From: Cylindrobasidium torrendii FP15055 ss-10
Lineage: Eukaryota > Basidiomycota > Agaricomycetes > Agaricales > Physalacriaceae
Direction: 5' to 3'
DNA: 64,000 nt
NCBI GenBank assembly: GCA_000934385.1
Contig: KN880448.1
Coordinates: 153,350 to 217,349, forward strand
Part shown: positions 1-11,123 of the stretch, piece after piece
Numbering within the stretch: position 1 is the stretch's first letter
How the letters are laid out: every line of letters begins with the position of its first letter
Program-made: the position numbers and the translations under genes
Notes under the pieces: model-generated
The model's database searches: none
The model's input: only the letters and a program-made list of their open reading frames with translations
Told to the model about the DNA's origin: nothing

Positions 1-216
1 CGCACAACAACGCCTCGAAGAAAATACGCATGTAAATACAAATCTGCCAGCAACTACAAACGTACAGATAGAAAACCGAAAGGAAATGGTGTGGGAGCGG
101 GGGTATGGTGGTACAAATGGTTCAACAAAAGAATAATGCTAGGGCAGATTGCGGGGAACGTCAACACAAGGGTCAACAATGGAATGTCCCACGAGAAGTC
201 GAGGGTGCATATGCAA
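1..216. other. 3' flank of the MYND gene
   Basis: Downstream side of the first minus-strand gene. No convincing coding exon or RNA gene is visible. Confidence 0.5.
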
Positions 217-1398
217 CTAGAAGCCGGCCGGCGCTTTGACACACACTCGCCGATGTTCGTCCCAGTCCTTCTTCTGGTGGTCGAGACAGCAGTATTGGAC
301 GAGCTTGCATTTGCTGCACACCTGCGCTGTTGTCCGTGACGGTTCGATGGTACTGGTTTCCGAACTCTCGCTCGACGAACTCGCGACCGTCTCCTCATCA
401 AAGCACACCTGGCATTCGATCCAGTTGCACATCTGGCGGGACCTGAAGCGCCCTCCCCGCTTGATCTTGAGAACCGAGGCGGTGTCGAGACCTCGACGAG
501 GGAATCGTATCATCTCGCAATCCTCGGTACAACATGGATTTGGGCAGCCAGTGGGGTAGTCGTAAAAGATCTCCTCGTCTGGAACAAAACAATTGTGCGT
601 GAAGAGAATTTGGGAGTAAGGTGTCGTCTGGTTAGAGAATAGGACAATGAACCGCGGTCGTTTCTCGAACAAGATAGCACGTAGGGTGAGGTCGATCTGT
701 GGAAAGCATGGTGTTCGACGATGTGGTCCAAGGGTATGAGATATTCGCATGTCTGCTTCAATGTTAAGCGCGCGCCTACAGGTGGGAAGACAGCACACGC
801 ACTCTCCAGTTGAATCTGCTGCCGTATCCTGTCTTTACATGTCCTGCCAAAGGTATTTCTACAAACCAGCTTGAAGTACTCGGTGACCTCGTCCATTTCC
901 TGCCGTTTTAGATCTGTTACGATGATGAAGATCTCGTCGCAGCCCAGGTCGTGCATCCCGCGCAAGATCATAAGCTCTGGAAGCTAGATGGGAAATGAGA
1001 TACGCGCCAGAGAGGCGACTAGGCGCGCGCACCATGGTGAATACGACGTGCATCATGCTGAGATTTCTGTCTTGCAGTGACCGGTGATGGTAGACGTGTG
1101 TGGTCCAGGTGCGGTCGAGAGGAATGAGGCGACCTGTATCCACGGTCCGGCAAAATATGTTCTCTGGTACGAATTCGCCCTTGTTCCAAAGCAGCGCCTG
1201 TCTCTTGCGCGAGTTGATGTGTTTGCGCTCGCGAATGTCGCGGAACCATTCAAGGTAGGCATCATGTGGTAGGCAGCGGTGTTCGAGCCATTTGTCGATG
1301 AGCATGTCCGTCGCGTCGTGGTCGAGCGTTGTTTTCTCTAGCTCTGTCATGGACAGACTTGGTGGGTTGTATATCGAGTAGTATTGCTTTCGCGGCAT
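217..1398 (-). CDS. MYND zinc-finger protein (three exons)
   Basis: Function unknown; MYND fingers usually bind proline-rich partner peptides. The C-terminus carries the finger: CQVC, then a Ser/Thr-rich insert, CSKC, YCCLDH and HRRVC, ending a few residues before the stop. I read three exons. Exon 1 starts at the ATG at 1398 (MPRKQYYS) and ends at ATG|gtgcgc. A 50-nt intron ends at ctag, and exon 2 begins LPELMILRG. A 46-nt intron with a TTAAC branch-like site then leads into the frame of the finger. The N-terminal 250 residues match no family I recognise. Another in-frame ATG at 1470 would add 24 residues, so the start is uncertain. The long insert between the first two Cys pairs is unusual for a MYND finger. 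Confidence 0.75.
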
Positions 1399-1950
1399 CG
1401 CTTTGAGGCAGTCTGAGTGATGGAGATGATGGCAAGCGTGAAAGAGCGAAAGACAATCATCGCCAAACAATCATCGCTTTGAGTCAGGGGCATCACAAGC
1501 TTTCGGCAATCTTATCTAACCGGGTCCGGCCATCTATTGTGGCGCTGCAGGAGGATTTCTCACAAACGGCCCTTGTTCTGTTATCCGATGGAAAACCACG
1601 CTATCGCCGATGGGAGTTTTCCCTTTGACGGAAAGCCATCAAATGGATACTGCAAACAGTTTCCCATAGTCAATCCACCTGGCGCACCGTACTCCCACGC
1701 TTGCCCATGGAACATGCCCATCTCGGACTATGCGACATGTGTAATATCAGTGACCTGACAAGAGTACCTTCCTAATTTATCGCAGTAACAAGGCGCTTAT
1801 TGTTCTTACTGTTTGTGGCTGTGTGTGTGGTGACAAAGAACATGACCCTTTCGTGCGGCCCAGGTCCTGGACCCATCTCTCCCCCAAACCACCATCATCA
1901 CCCATCCATCTCTTTCACACCCGCCGTTTCTCACATCTAATCCGTATCTT
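1399..1950. other. Divergent intergenic region
   Basis: Holds the promoters of two diverging genes, the MYND gene and the small gene at 1951. There is a pyrimidine-rich stretch around 1880-1930 just before the plus-strand ATG, typical of fungal transcription start regions. I see no other gene here. Confidence 0.4.
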
Positions 1951-2252
1951 ATGGCTCGCACTGCATTCATCGAGTACTGCATTGTGTATTTTGTCTACCG
2001 CCCCAATCACTCACGCCGTCCTACAGGGAAATCAACGCCGCCAAGGCCATGCTCGAGATAAGCAACAAGACTCCCGAGCAGATCCAGCGCGAGCGGTACG
2101 TCCTTTCCTTTGCCGCATCGTCTCCGTTTCGGAGGGCTTAGACATAGCCCAGAGCAGAGCTAGTCGCAGCAATAGCGCTGTGCGATGCGCAGCGCGCTTG
2201 CCGAGCAAAGAGAACAACTCAAACCCACATCCTGAAGGCTTTGAGGCAATGA
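1951..2252 (+). CDS. Small 63-residue protein, three exons
   Basis: A short gene visible only after splicing. Exon 1 is 1951-1973 (MARTAFIE). A 53-nt GT-AG intron with a CTCAC branch-like site follows. Exon 2 is 2027-2095, then a 57-nt GT-AG intron, and exon 3 is 2153-2252 ending in TGA. The three exons sum to 192 nt, keep one frame, and give a charged, helix-prone protein (for example INAAKAMLEISNKTPEQIQ, then ALCDAQRACRAKRTTQTH near the end). It has no signal peptide or membrane segment. I do not recognise the family. The consistent splice phases and branch sites support a real gene, but without homology it remains a prediction. Confidence 0.55.
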
Positions 2253-2932
2253 ATGGATATGAACATGCGAGGAGGCCCGCTGCTAGCCTCGACTCGGAGC
2301 GGCGCATCATGAGCAAGCAGGTTTCGTTGGTGATTCAGCATGATTTCACAAAGACTCGGCCAAATCTGTCGCCCGTCGAGGCTCCTGCGCGCGCGCGCGC
2401 TGAAGCTGCGTATTTCGTAGTCAAATTCGGAGCCTCGGGCTGGCCAGACATATCGGGGTACTCGGCGATTGCGGTGACTTAGCACTGGCACTGCGTGCGG
2501 TCTTGTCTATCACAGAGTTTACGCGTACGACTTGCAATGATATTTGATGATTTATGTATTGAACTGAGAACTGACAATCAGAATGTTTCTGCTTAGCAGT
2601 CACCTGTTCATGAACATAAGACACGCTCTGCATTGACGTGAAACCGTGTGCGTGTATGCATTGGTGAACATTTGTATCCTTCATATTGTTTTTGGCGACT
2701 ATGCGACCTTCTCCCGTAAGGGTCTACAGCACCAGAAGCACATTTTTCGGAAAGAGCCGCCCCCAGCTGTACTCTTGTGGGCACTCAGCACTCAGTAGTA
2801 CTCAGTATCGCTACGCGTGGAATAATGATTCGTCTCAAGTATGTTCACATTCATTCATTATTGACTGTACATCCCATTCAACCTCGCGTACGGAATACTC
2901 CGCCGGACACTCATCCTTTTAAACAACTTGCT
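2253..2932. other. Intergenic, converging gene ends
   Basis: Between two converging genes. A short alternating CG run lies near 2390. I find no exon that continues into a sensible reading frame. Confidence 0.4.
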
Positions 2933-4050
2933 TTACAGCCGCTGGGAAGCTGCTGAGGGCAATTCCACGATCTGGTCGAAACCAGGGTACGCAGGAATAT
3001 TGAGCTGGAAGCGGTCCTCGAGCGTCCTGACCATTTCGTTAATAAAACATCCCCACCGTGAAGCGAGCGTACTTCGGGACAAATCGACCTCCCAGGAAAT
3101 GCCTTCCTTGGAATGCACGAACGCCCTCCTTTGGTGCAGTTAGACTGATCAGGACGTCCGGGTCCAGGCCTTCGTCCAACACCTTCCCGCCTTCGACATC
3201 CCATCCCGAAGGAATGTCAACAGAGACGATGGGTAGACGGGATTCCGTGATAAGCTTGAGAGCGGAGTCAAACGGCGCACGAACGGGCCCCTTGAACGAG
3301 AACCCAAAGATTGCGTCCAATATGACATCCGAGGATGCAAGTGCTTTCTTCAAAGGCTCTACATCGGCAGACGGCGGGATCGTCTCAATCTTCATATTGT
3401 CGGATTGCGTTGTGAGGCGCTGATCAAGAAACCTAAGTCGAGTTATCTGCGTACCAACGGCGTTGAACCAACCTTATAGATATCTTTCGAGCCAGGCTGA
3501 AAATACGAAAGGAAGATTAAGATCAAGACCTTCTACGACAGAAGTTGCGCGCCTTCGGCATATAAATCGTTGGTTCATATCCAAATAGACCTACATAGAT
3601 GCGTCGCAACCTTGAGATGCAATCAAATAAGCAGACACTCACTCAAGTGACGGGCGGCAACCAAGCCATCTCCACCTTCAAACGTACTCTTCAGGAGGCC
3701 TATATGGTGGTTTCGGGGGGTTGGTCGTACACACCTTGATTGCCAGGACCGCAACAAACGAGCACCCTTGGGTGCTTGTCTTTGTTATAAACGGTGGCAA
3801 GCGCCTGGGCACACGCAAGGCCAGCCAGTTCCATGAGCTAAGAGAAAACCATGAATCTATGCAAATAGACGTCGCGGCCGCGGAGGTATGTCAACAACGG
3901 AAGTAAATACCTGATCAATGCTGAAAGCGCCGGCGGAGCTCATGAGCTCTTCGTCAATCTAAGAGAAACCTATTAAATTCATTTTCGTGTGAGTGTATCG
4001 TGAAATCGGACCTGTTGCGCTAGCTTCGCAGTGAGATATCGCATCGACAT
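2933..4050 (-). CDS. NNR1: NAD(P)H-hydrate epimerase (YjeF_N family)
   Basis: Repairs damaged NAD(P)HX by interconverting its R and S epimers, so that the partner dehydratase can regenerate NAD(P)H. After splicing it starts [13 protein letters not shown] and continues with [16 protein letters not shown] and [11 protein letters not shown]. The Rossmann-like loop [21 protein letters not shown] is split by an intron. [14 protein letters not shown] follows, then the catalytic-region signatures [13 protein letters not shown] and [14 protein letters not shown], and the usual C-terminal end [14 protein letters not shown]. Length is about 240 residues, normal for the eukaryotic single-domain enzyme. 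The intron at 3497-3552 has a GC donor (AAG|gcgcgc); the others are GT-AG. The last intron joins FVPK to TLEDRFQ. The start ATG at 4048-4050 fits the family's usual N-terminus. Confidence in the family is high. Confidence 0.9.
3497..3552 (-). other. GC-AG intron in the NAD(P)HX epimerase gene
   Basis: 56-nt intron with donor AAG|gcgcgc and acceptor ttttcag. Reading through it hits a TGA. Removing it joins IYMPK to PGSKDIYK, as expected for this family. Confidence 0.75.
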
Positions 4051-4389
4051 GGCAGTTCAAAGTCAAAGTCGTAAATGAACGTTGGAGTGACGTCATGCAT
4101 CAGTACCTTGCTAACCACGCCCCATCCAAATACGGACTTGATGCGCGCGATTGACTGCGGCACTGGGTTTCAATTGGGACTTTCGTTTCTAGGGCACTGC
4201 TGGATGCTATCTGTCTCTATGGTATCGTCCCTCCTGGCCTCTGCTAAGTCCGAAATGGCCCCAATTGTCTTTCAAACTTTCACCACCACCACCACGATTT
4301 GGTCATTACAGTAGCTCTGGGGGCTGGCTCTCTAGAAGTGCTCCCTTCATTCTTTTCCCATCTCGACCTTTGCTTTACATGGTAGCGCC

Positions 4390-6082
4390 ATGGTTTCAGT
4401 CACCAACCTCAGAAGTATGTGCAACCAGTTTTCGCGTATTTGACCTCCTCATTCTGCGTCTAGTAATCGCGACGACAGTCCATGGTGTTGCTCAAATATG
4501 CACTTTCCTTCGATTGGCGTATCAGATACGGCAGCGTCGAGTATGGCTTGACGATGGCGCTGCAACGTTTGCTGCTCTCGCCTCTATTGTATGGCTAGCC
4601 GGGTTTTGGGTCGAAACTGATGTCAAAGGTGTGTTTCCATTCCGTCTCACTCCATCCCATGCGTTGTTCTCACTATCACCAGGCGTTGGCCCTCTGGTTC
4701 AGCCACTTGCACATCGAGTCAACGCATACTGGGCGGAGAGTCTTACCTTCCTCGTTGTCGTATGGTACGGATCACGTTCTCCGACGAATCCACGAACGGA
4801 ACTGAAGGACTGAATCTGTCAGGTTCACCCGCGCCAGTGTCCTACTTTCCACAGTCCGAATCGCTCCCCCTGGGCTGATTTCTCGGAAAATTCCCTTCTT
4901 CGCAGTCATCCTCTTTGTAGTGATGTGGATCGCGCTGATGGCGCAGCGCATAACACTCTGCTACCGGGACAAGTCCTGGGCCTCCGACGAAACCCCGCAG
5001 TGTTCCAGTGCGCATCCTCGTATCCTTCCTTGGTTGTAACGAAAGTCTAATCCTTACCACTAGACAACACCCTGAAGATTACCTCTCTCGCCTGTAGGTG
5101 TCGGAATTGTTTTGCCAAGCACATAACTGACGGTAGAATAGTCGAATTCTTCTCCGACATTGTACTTCTATGCGCCCCATTGGGTGCTCTCATCTTTGGC
5201 CGGACCACTAGCAACCAGTCCCGCCTCCTCATCGTCACGTTCATCACTTCTTTCGCCCTCACGGCCGTCAGTGTCGGCCACGGCGTAACCACGATCCACG
5301 ACTTCTCTAATCACCTCGAATATTTGGCTGCAATCGTACAGGCGCGTCCGTTATTCCATGCACAACCGTCGTAGCTCATTTCCTTCTAGTCCGGAACCTC
5401 TCTCTTGCTCACAAACCTTACTATGACCATCGTTGTTGTGCACCGAGCCCTCAATCCCCAGGTAATATATCCTGATGAATACGCCGGGAGCCATGGCGGC
5501 AAGCAACCGCTCAAAGGAATGATCAGCCACCCTCGTGCAATGGCCTCTGTTCACCTCAAGATGGACGGCTCGCACGACAGCTTTTCATCTTCGTCGCCCC
5601 ACCGTTTCTTCCAGAAGAGAAAAACCGCCGACTCTGAATTCATGTCCCCGGTACCCTTCGAAGAGAAAGCCCGGCACTCGCTCGGCGCCGACTCCTCCTT
5701 GAACGGAGATGAGCTCGTCGTTCGCCCAGTGTACATGCCCGACCCCGATCCCGGGAGCCCGTACGGCGTCGTCGAGGTCGACAAAGTCAAGCTCGCACCA
5801 TTCGGCGTCGCAGAAAGCAAGTTCCGACCTGTGTCCAACATTTCCTCTGTGTCCGCCTACTCATACGACTCTGCACGTTCTGGTACGCCTGATTCTACAC
5901 ACCCGATCATCAAGGAGCCTCCACCATCCGGCTTGAAGAACGTTCATTTCCTTAGCCCGGTGAAGGAAAGGTCGTCCCGGTCGACGTACTCCTCCATCGT
6001 CAACGGCTACTCGGTCGAGGAAGATCCTTTCCAGAAGTCAGGCTCACCTCTCGGACCGTGGAAGGCTCCGCGCGCGTGGTAA
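4390..6082 (+). CDS. Multi-span integral membrane protein with cytosolic tail
   Basis: About 461 residues in seven exons: 4390-4414, 4464-4628, 4683-4764, 4823-5019, 5064-5093, 5142-5335 and 5390-6082. It resembles the expanded basidiomycete membrane proteins of unknown role that look like fungal rhodopsin-like proteins. It has a short start MVSVTNLR, then a helix followed by RQRRVWLDD, and helices around FLVVVWFTRASVLLS, FFAVILFVVMWIALM, FFSDIVLLCAPLGALIFG, IVTFITSFALTAVSVGHG and SGTSLLLTNLTMTIVVVHRA. Then comes a roughly 200-residue Ser/Pro-rich hydrophilic tail. The first intron is optional by frame, but it gives the typical short N-terminus. In exon 3 a second frame also reads plausibly (ALALWFSHLHIES), so the join at 4629-4683 is the weakest. 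No ligand or enzyme motif is visible. Confidence 0.7.
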
Positions 6083-6794
6083 TTCCGAATTCACCAACCG
6101 TATTTATTTCGTGAGACTTTCTTCACAGATCATACCCTTTTTCTTTGTGGCTGCAAGTACCAGCCTGAGCATCCGTCTGGGTAGGCTACAAATTACTTAG
6201 TGTGCAAATTCGAATACTGTACAGTGTAGTGAACAATGTATCTGTTTCCGAGTCGTCAGCAAACCATTAGTTCAACGAACCACAAGAAAACGCCAATGGA
6301 TATCTATACAATTGTTCACTGGGATATGGGAGACTACGGACAAATGGGTAAGGGTAAAAATAATTGAAAAAAAGGATTTCCAGCAGCGTTCCCGAGGGCT
6401 GGGTTGGCCACGACTACGAGGTGCTACGGGACACTCCCAGACGCACTCCCTTCCCTCGAAATCGTCACTGCGATGCGTACACATCAAGAAAAAAAAGGTA
6501 GAGGCGGAAAAACAAAAGGACAAGGCCGTGTGGCGGCTAGGAAGCAGTACTCTGGAGCAAAATCCGAACAAGGGAAGGGAAGATTTGGGGTTGGTGAAGA
6601 GTCGGAAGTACTTGTTTTTGTTGTAGTTTTCTCTTTTTCTTGAGGAAATAAATTATGACGATACTAGCGGGATATGTCTTCAGGCTGGATTTCGCGGCCA
6701 CGACAACGAGGCGGGCCTCTTAGACTCGACTGGACCTAGAGGTTGCACTCCCCGTCGCACTTCGATCCCCAACCATATATTCATATCCCGAAAT
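6083..6794. other. Intergenic, AT-rich
   Basis: Downstream of both converging genes. It contains A-runs near 6368 and 6490. The open frames here have no coding character and I assign nothing. Confidence 0.4.
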
Positions 6795-7079
6795 TCAAGC
6801 AGTTCCACGCGCAATAGCCTTCGCGATGACCTGTTTCTCGAGGTCATCTGCGCGCTTCTTCCACTGAGCAAGTTCAGCCTTGAGGATAACACCAGTCTCC
6901 TGCGCGTCTGCGATCTTGGAGTCGATTGAGGCAAGGACGCGCTCAAGGTCCTGAGTGCGACGACTATTGTCCCTGCGCGCACGGCGCTGGTTACGATATG
7001 GGCGATTGTGGCGTGCCAGAGGCGCAGATATATGGCGAGGCATGACGGTGTCGAAAAGGTCTGGTGATAGTCTATACAA
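6795..7079 (-). CDS. Small basic coiled-coil protein (94 aa)
   Basis: A single uninterrupted frame. The N-terminal part is rich in Arg (RNQRRARRDNSRR). A heptad-like helix follows (ERVLASIDSKI, then ILKAELAQWKKRADDLEKQV). The order of basic stretch and coiled coil recalls a bZIP segment, but the bZIP spacing of Asn and Arg is not met, so I do not call it a transcription factor. A second start at 7043 (MPRHISAPL) is equally possible. No homologue is recognised; it could also be the last exon of a longer gene. Confidence 0.4.
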   Translation of the reverse strand: MYRLSPDLFDTVMPRHISAPLARHNRPYRNQRRARRDNSRRTQDLERVLASIDSKIADAQETGVILKAELAQWKKRADDLEKQVIAKAIARGTA

Positions 7080-7711
7080 AATGAGATCAGAGCCTTTTGA
7101 TGAATACTCAGCCTTGAGAAGTGTCCTGCATCTAGGAGCAGCATGGATGTAAATTCCAGACTGCTACGAGAGACTGGAATGGCTGACGAGCGCAGGCTGG
7201 ATGAAGCTTACGTTGTGATAGCAGTTGCTTTCTATAGTGAAACGCAGAGGAAGAAGTTTTGCCACTGGGAATGCAGCTTCGTTCGCTCAAGAGTTATATA
7301 GAAGAGTAAGACCCTTCAAGTTAACTGCCTACTCAGCATGAGTTGGCCGCGTGGTGGATGAGGCATTACCTCGTATCGTTCATCGATTCATCGGTCACAG
7401 AGTAATTAAATACTTTCTCGCACGGCCGTCTTGCTGCGTGTGGCATTTACAATTGCGTTCGGCGCTAATACATACTTTATTCATAGCTTCTTCAATGATA
7501 CCTTATGCAGCCAGTAACGCTTGGAAATCAAACAATACTCAACTAGGGACTAGAGTGTCACATTACTTGGGTTCTGTCAGTTCTTTCCAAAGTTGCCAGG
7601 CTCCGTTGGGTTCCAGGCTTCCAGTGCTTGTTTAAGGAATCGCCGACTTGTGATCGAAGCAACTGATCGCTCCGAGCCGACTCCGAGCAGCTCTTGATCT
7701 GTGCACTCATC
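7080..7711. other. Divergent intergenic region
   Basis: Between the small coiled-coil gene and the MYND gene. I see no further coding exon. Confidence 0.35.
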
Positions 7712-8581
7712 ATGTCGGACGCGCAACTTTTGAAAGAGGCAGTCACTATGGCAGCCGCGTTGGCGCAGAACCTGCGTATCAGCAAACCCCTTCCCGTCGA
7801 CACAGATTTTACAGACGCTGAGTCCATCGAAGTGCAGACCCAAATCAAGGCGCTTGCCATACTCCCACGACGTGTCCTTGACGCGATTTACCTCGCATTC
7901 ACAGCTAAATATCTTGCTGCCCTCGTCGAAGCGCTTAAAAAGGCTTCCCTATCCACTCAGAAAACCGCTGTATCTGCATGGATCCAAGCGATCTCTATTC
8001 TCCCAGAACCGAAAAACAACTCATACCTCCGCCGATTCCTCTTGAACAATGATCTCGTCGCCGGCCTTCCAAACCTCATCGTCGAACGCTTCCTCGCTGG
8101 TATTACTTGGGCTAAACCCGACGGCCTGGGGAATATCTGCAGCCTCATTATGAACACATTGCAGTGGTGTGACACTGCGCTGGGTGATGACGGTCACGCT
8201 TCCGTCAGCAAAGCTAATCGCGAGGCTCTCGAGAAAAAGCTGGCAGAGTATATCGAGCGGTTCAAGGCGGCTGGCAAGGACATGTCGAGGAGGGATGTTC
8301 GGCCCGACCTCGACACCATCGAGCTCAACCGTTTACACGGGATGCTTAGGGCTATCGAACATATGCCTGGTCCTCCCGGTACGACTGGGTATTATCTCAA
8401 GAGTACCAAGGACTACCTTCTTGGGCAGATCCCAGGTCAGGAGGAGTGTGATCTTTGCATGGATGAAGAGGCGGCCCATGTCTGCTCGCGGTGCAAGTCA
8501 GTGAGATACTGCAGCACCGAATGTCAGGGAAAAGCGTGGAAGGAGGGACACCGAATGCGCTGCTTCACATGTGCGTTCTAA
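7712..8581 (+). CDS. MYND zinc-finger protein, single exon
   Basis: 289 residues from MSDAQLLKEA. The first 240 residues are helical and match no domain I can name. The C-terminus is a complete MYND finger: CDLC, CSRC, YCSTEC and HRMRC. It probably acts as a protein-interaction finger; the partner is unknown. An upstream in-frame ATG would add six residues. The frame stops three codons after the finger at a GTGCGTTCTAAC site that would also serve as a 5' splice site, so a short extra C-terminal exon cannot be excluded. This is the second MYND protein within 8 kb, but outside the finger the two do not look alike. Confidence 0.75.
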   Translation: MSDAQLLKEAVTMAAALAQNLRISKPLPVDTDFTDAESIEVQTQIKALAILPRRVLDAIYLAFTAKYLAALVEALKKASLSTQKTAVSAWIQAISILPEPKNNSYLRRFLLNNDLVAGLPNLIVERFLAGITWAKPDGLGNICSLIMNTLQWCDTALGDDGHASVSKANREALEKKLAEYIERFKAAGKDMSRRDVRPDLDTIELNRLHGMLRAIEHMPGPPGTTGYYLKSTKDYLLGQIPGQEECDLCMDEEAAHVCSRCKSVRYCSTECQGKAWKEGHRMRCFTCAF

Positions 8582-9786
8582 CGTAGTCGCATCGACACAA
8601 TTCGCACCAATATTCTACGATGTATTCTCAAATATTGACCGGCTTTCACCCGATACCGCACTTCGGGTTGATCGATACAGCTACACACTAACTAGAAAGA
8701 TGGACTTAGTACACCAAAATGATGGTGAGTGGGAGTCCGTCAGTGGTATGATTCACTCATCGACGTAGATGAATGCTGCAGTTTGTTTACTCGAGCTTCC
8801 CGAGATGAAGATGTCTGGCACCGTCCCACGCTTATAACGGAGGCGAAATAATTAAGTAACATTCAACGGTGCGTTTTTTTTCGCTAGAAATGCATTAATT
8901 GGCAGTGGGCCAGCGGTAGACATGAGTTCGTCTGTGTGCCACGACTTTACAGTGGAATGCACACTGACGGAGCGCTAGCTCTCAGCGCTCCGTCCAACAC
9001 CCGTTGTACTGCGCCTGAGCTCAAGGCACAGTGTATGGTAGCTTAACTCACCGATACAGAGGTAAGGTAACAGCCAAAGAGTATGCATCGTGCATACCGG
9101 CATAGATACTTAATAGGTTTACACCGTGTGAGGTGGTCTCGATGTCCCCAGAGCGCTTAACGCCATGGCGAGGCTCTCCATACCGCTGCGTTCTCTGCTG
9201 CGTTCCCGAGACGGGAGTACGTCTATTGCCTCAACCCAAATACCTTGGGCGATCGCCTCGTCGTCCCTTTTCCGAACTTAAAGCTTAAAGAATGGCTCGC
9301 GCGCCAGCCTGTGTCCTCAATCAGACGAAGTCGTCTCAAGACGACGAACTGCCGTGAAAAGGTTGCGCTCGAGAGATACTTGGAGCGCAGGAACTGCTTG
9401 TGTCGATGAATCATCTATTTGGCTCGCAGTTGGTTTCGTCTAGCGGCGCTACATGAGGACTGCAATGCGTACTGGCAGAATGAATGGTCAGACTACAGCT
9501 GCTCAGCGAGATGAGCCTCGTTCCTGCGAGTAGTCGGGAAAATGGCAGTGTAACGCCGGGACGAGGGCACACTTGTGCAGAACACAATGCACTCTGTCAA
9601 CAACAGGAAACATGCTTTCAGTTTGTGCGTGTCGCCAACGCGCCGTTACCTGGACGTCGACATTTATAGAGATGTCCCAAAACTCCGACTGTAGCAGCTT
9701 GAACGCATGCATCTCACAAGGTCACACAGACAGTAAAATCGGTGTTGTCTAAGAATGGGGAGACAAATATGCAATTGGAGCGTAAA
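8582..9786. other. Long stretch without a recognised gene
   Basis: About 1.2 kb between a plus-strand and a minus-strand gene end. Short open frames occur on both strands (for example 9223-9414 minus), but none joins into a longer protein or shows a domain. No terminal repeats were seen. Confidence 0.4.
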
Positions 9787-11123
9787 CTACGCGCTGTGTG
9801 AAAATACAGAGAGGCCGAAAGACCAGTATATCACAGCGGAAGCTACAAAAGCGGCAGTCAAGCGGATTCCTCTAGCGAGAAGAGTGCTTGGCGGGCCCTT
9901 CGCCCCCGCGGCCTCGATAGCCTCAATCTCCTCGTCCGTGAGTGGGGCTGCAAGTGAATTAGCTCCAATGAAAAGTGAAGAGACAACAAGGCGCACATGC
10001 ATCCAAGACGGCAAGGTACTCTTCGAGGCGTTCCTTCTTCGAGCTTGTCCTAGATGCCCAGTCAATGTAGGCCAAGTGATTCCCATAATATCACGAACGT
10101 GACGACAACAATATCCTTGCTCAGAACCCATAGCTGAATGACTTGAGCTGGAGTAAGGTTCTTCTTCGATGCGATTCTATCCAATACAGCGTCGACGGGT
10201 CCTCCGGGGAGCTTGGTGATGGGTCTACAGTGACTGTAAGCGCGCAGCCCGGATCACATAGTATTGCTAGGACGAACTTGAGGCTGCTGTATGCTTCGAT
10301 AACAATCCCATGCTTCTTGCTATACTCAAGAGTGGCCTTCGTCTCCGCATAGTTGTATGGGTGTAGCTCAATCTGTACAGACAATCAGATGGCGACGGGG
10401 GCATTGCGAGGTTGTTGCATACTTGGTTAACAGCGGGAGTGATGTGTGCGAACTTGAGCAGCTGCTGTAGTTCCTCAACGTGGAAGTTGCTAACACCGAT
10501 GCTCCTACACCATATGGAGTCAGTACGAGCGTGAGAACGACCAAATACACTGTACTTCGCATAACCATTCTCTTTCGCTTGCTCGAACTTGCGCCAAGTG
10601 TCCTCCAGGCTAATACTAGCAAGTCGAGGACTATGTATGAGATACAGGTCAACATATTTCAGCCCAAGCTAAATACGATTTCTCAGCATAAGCAATTAAT
10701 AATCGAGGCGCAAAAATGGAACACACATTCTTCAAGCTGACTTGAATTTCGCTCGTAACATCTGTACCGCGTCCACCAAACTTTGTGGTGATGTAGAGCT
10801 CCTCGCGGCTCAAGCCACTATCCCTGATAGCTTGTCCAACTCCAGGCTCGGTTTGGTAGACTGGTATAGCGCTGCTGAGACTTCGAGACACGGCATACGC
10901 GACATGGACGTACAGGCAGCAGTATCCAGATGGTCGAATCCTACCGATATCGCTTGCTCAACGTATGGCGCGACTTCATGTCCCTTCCACACAGATCCAG
11001 AGCCGTACGCAAGAACAGGAATCTGCACATATTAATCTCGTGTTAGAGATTCGCCAACAGTGGTACGAGATGTAGAGGATGGACCTTGTTCCCGTCATTG
11101 AGCTTCAGAGTAGGGATGGACAT
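9787..11123 (-). CDS. Aldo-keto reductase with C-terminal membrane segment
   Basis: NAD(P)H-dependent carbonyl reductase of the AKR superfamily. Eight introns are removed to give MSIPTLKLNDGNK, then IPVLAYGSGSVWKG. The catalytic tetrad is visible: Asp and Tyr in FDHLDTAAFYQTE (spaced D+5 = Y), Lys in LYITTKFGG, and His in VDLYLIHSPR. The barrel signatures GVSNFHVEEL and VNQ|IELHPYN follow, and the late cofactor region reads VVVTTSSKKERLEEYLAVLDA. After the usual last helix (TDEEIEAIEAAGA) the protein continues about 35 residues, including a hydrophobic stretch (AAFVASAVIYWSFGLSVF) just before the stop. This suggests tail anchoring to a membrane, which is unusual for the family. The substrate cannot be told. 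Confidence 0.85.

Noticed and set aside
5464..5521. Additional intron GTAATA...AAAG in the membrane protein's last exon
   Set aside because: Removing it puts the downstream tail out of frame.
6795..7079. bZIP transcription factor call for the 94-aa protein
   Set aside because: The Asn-x7-Arg spacing of the basic region is not met and the leucine heptads are poor.
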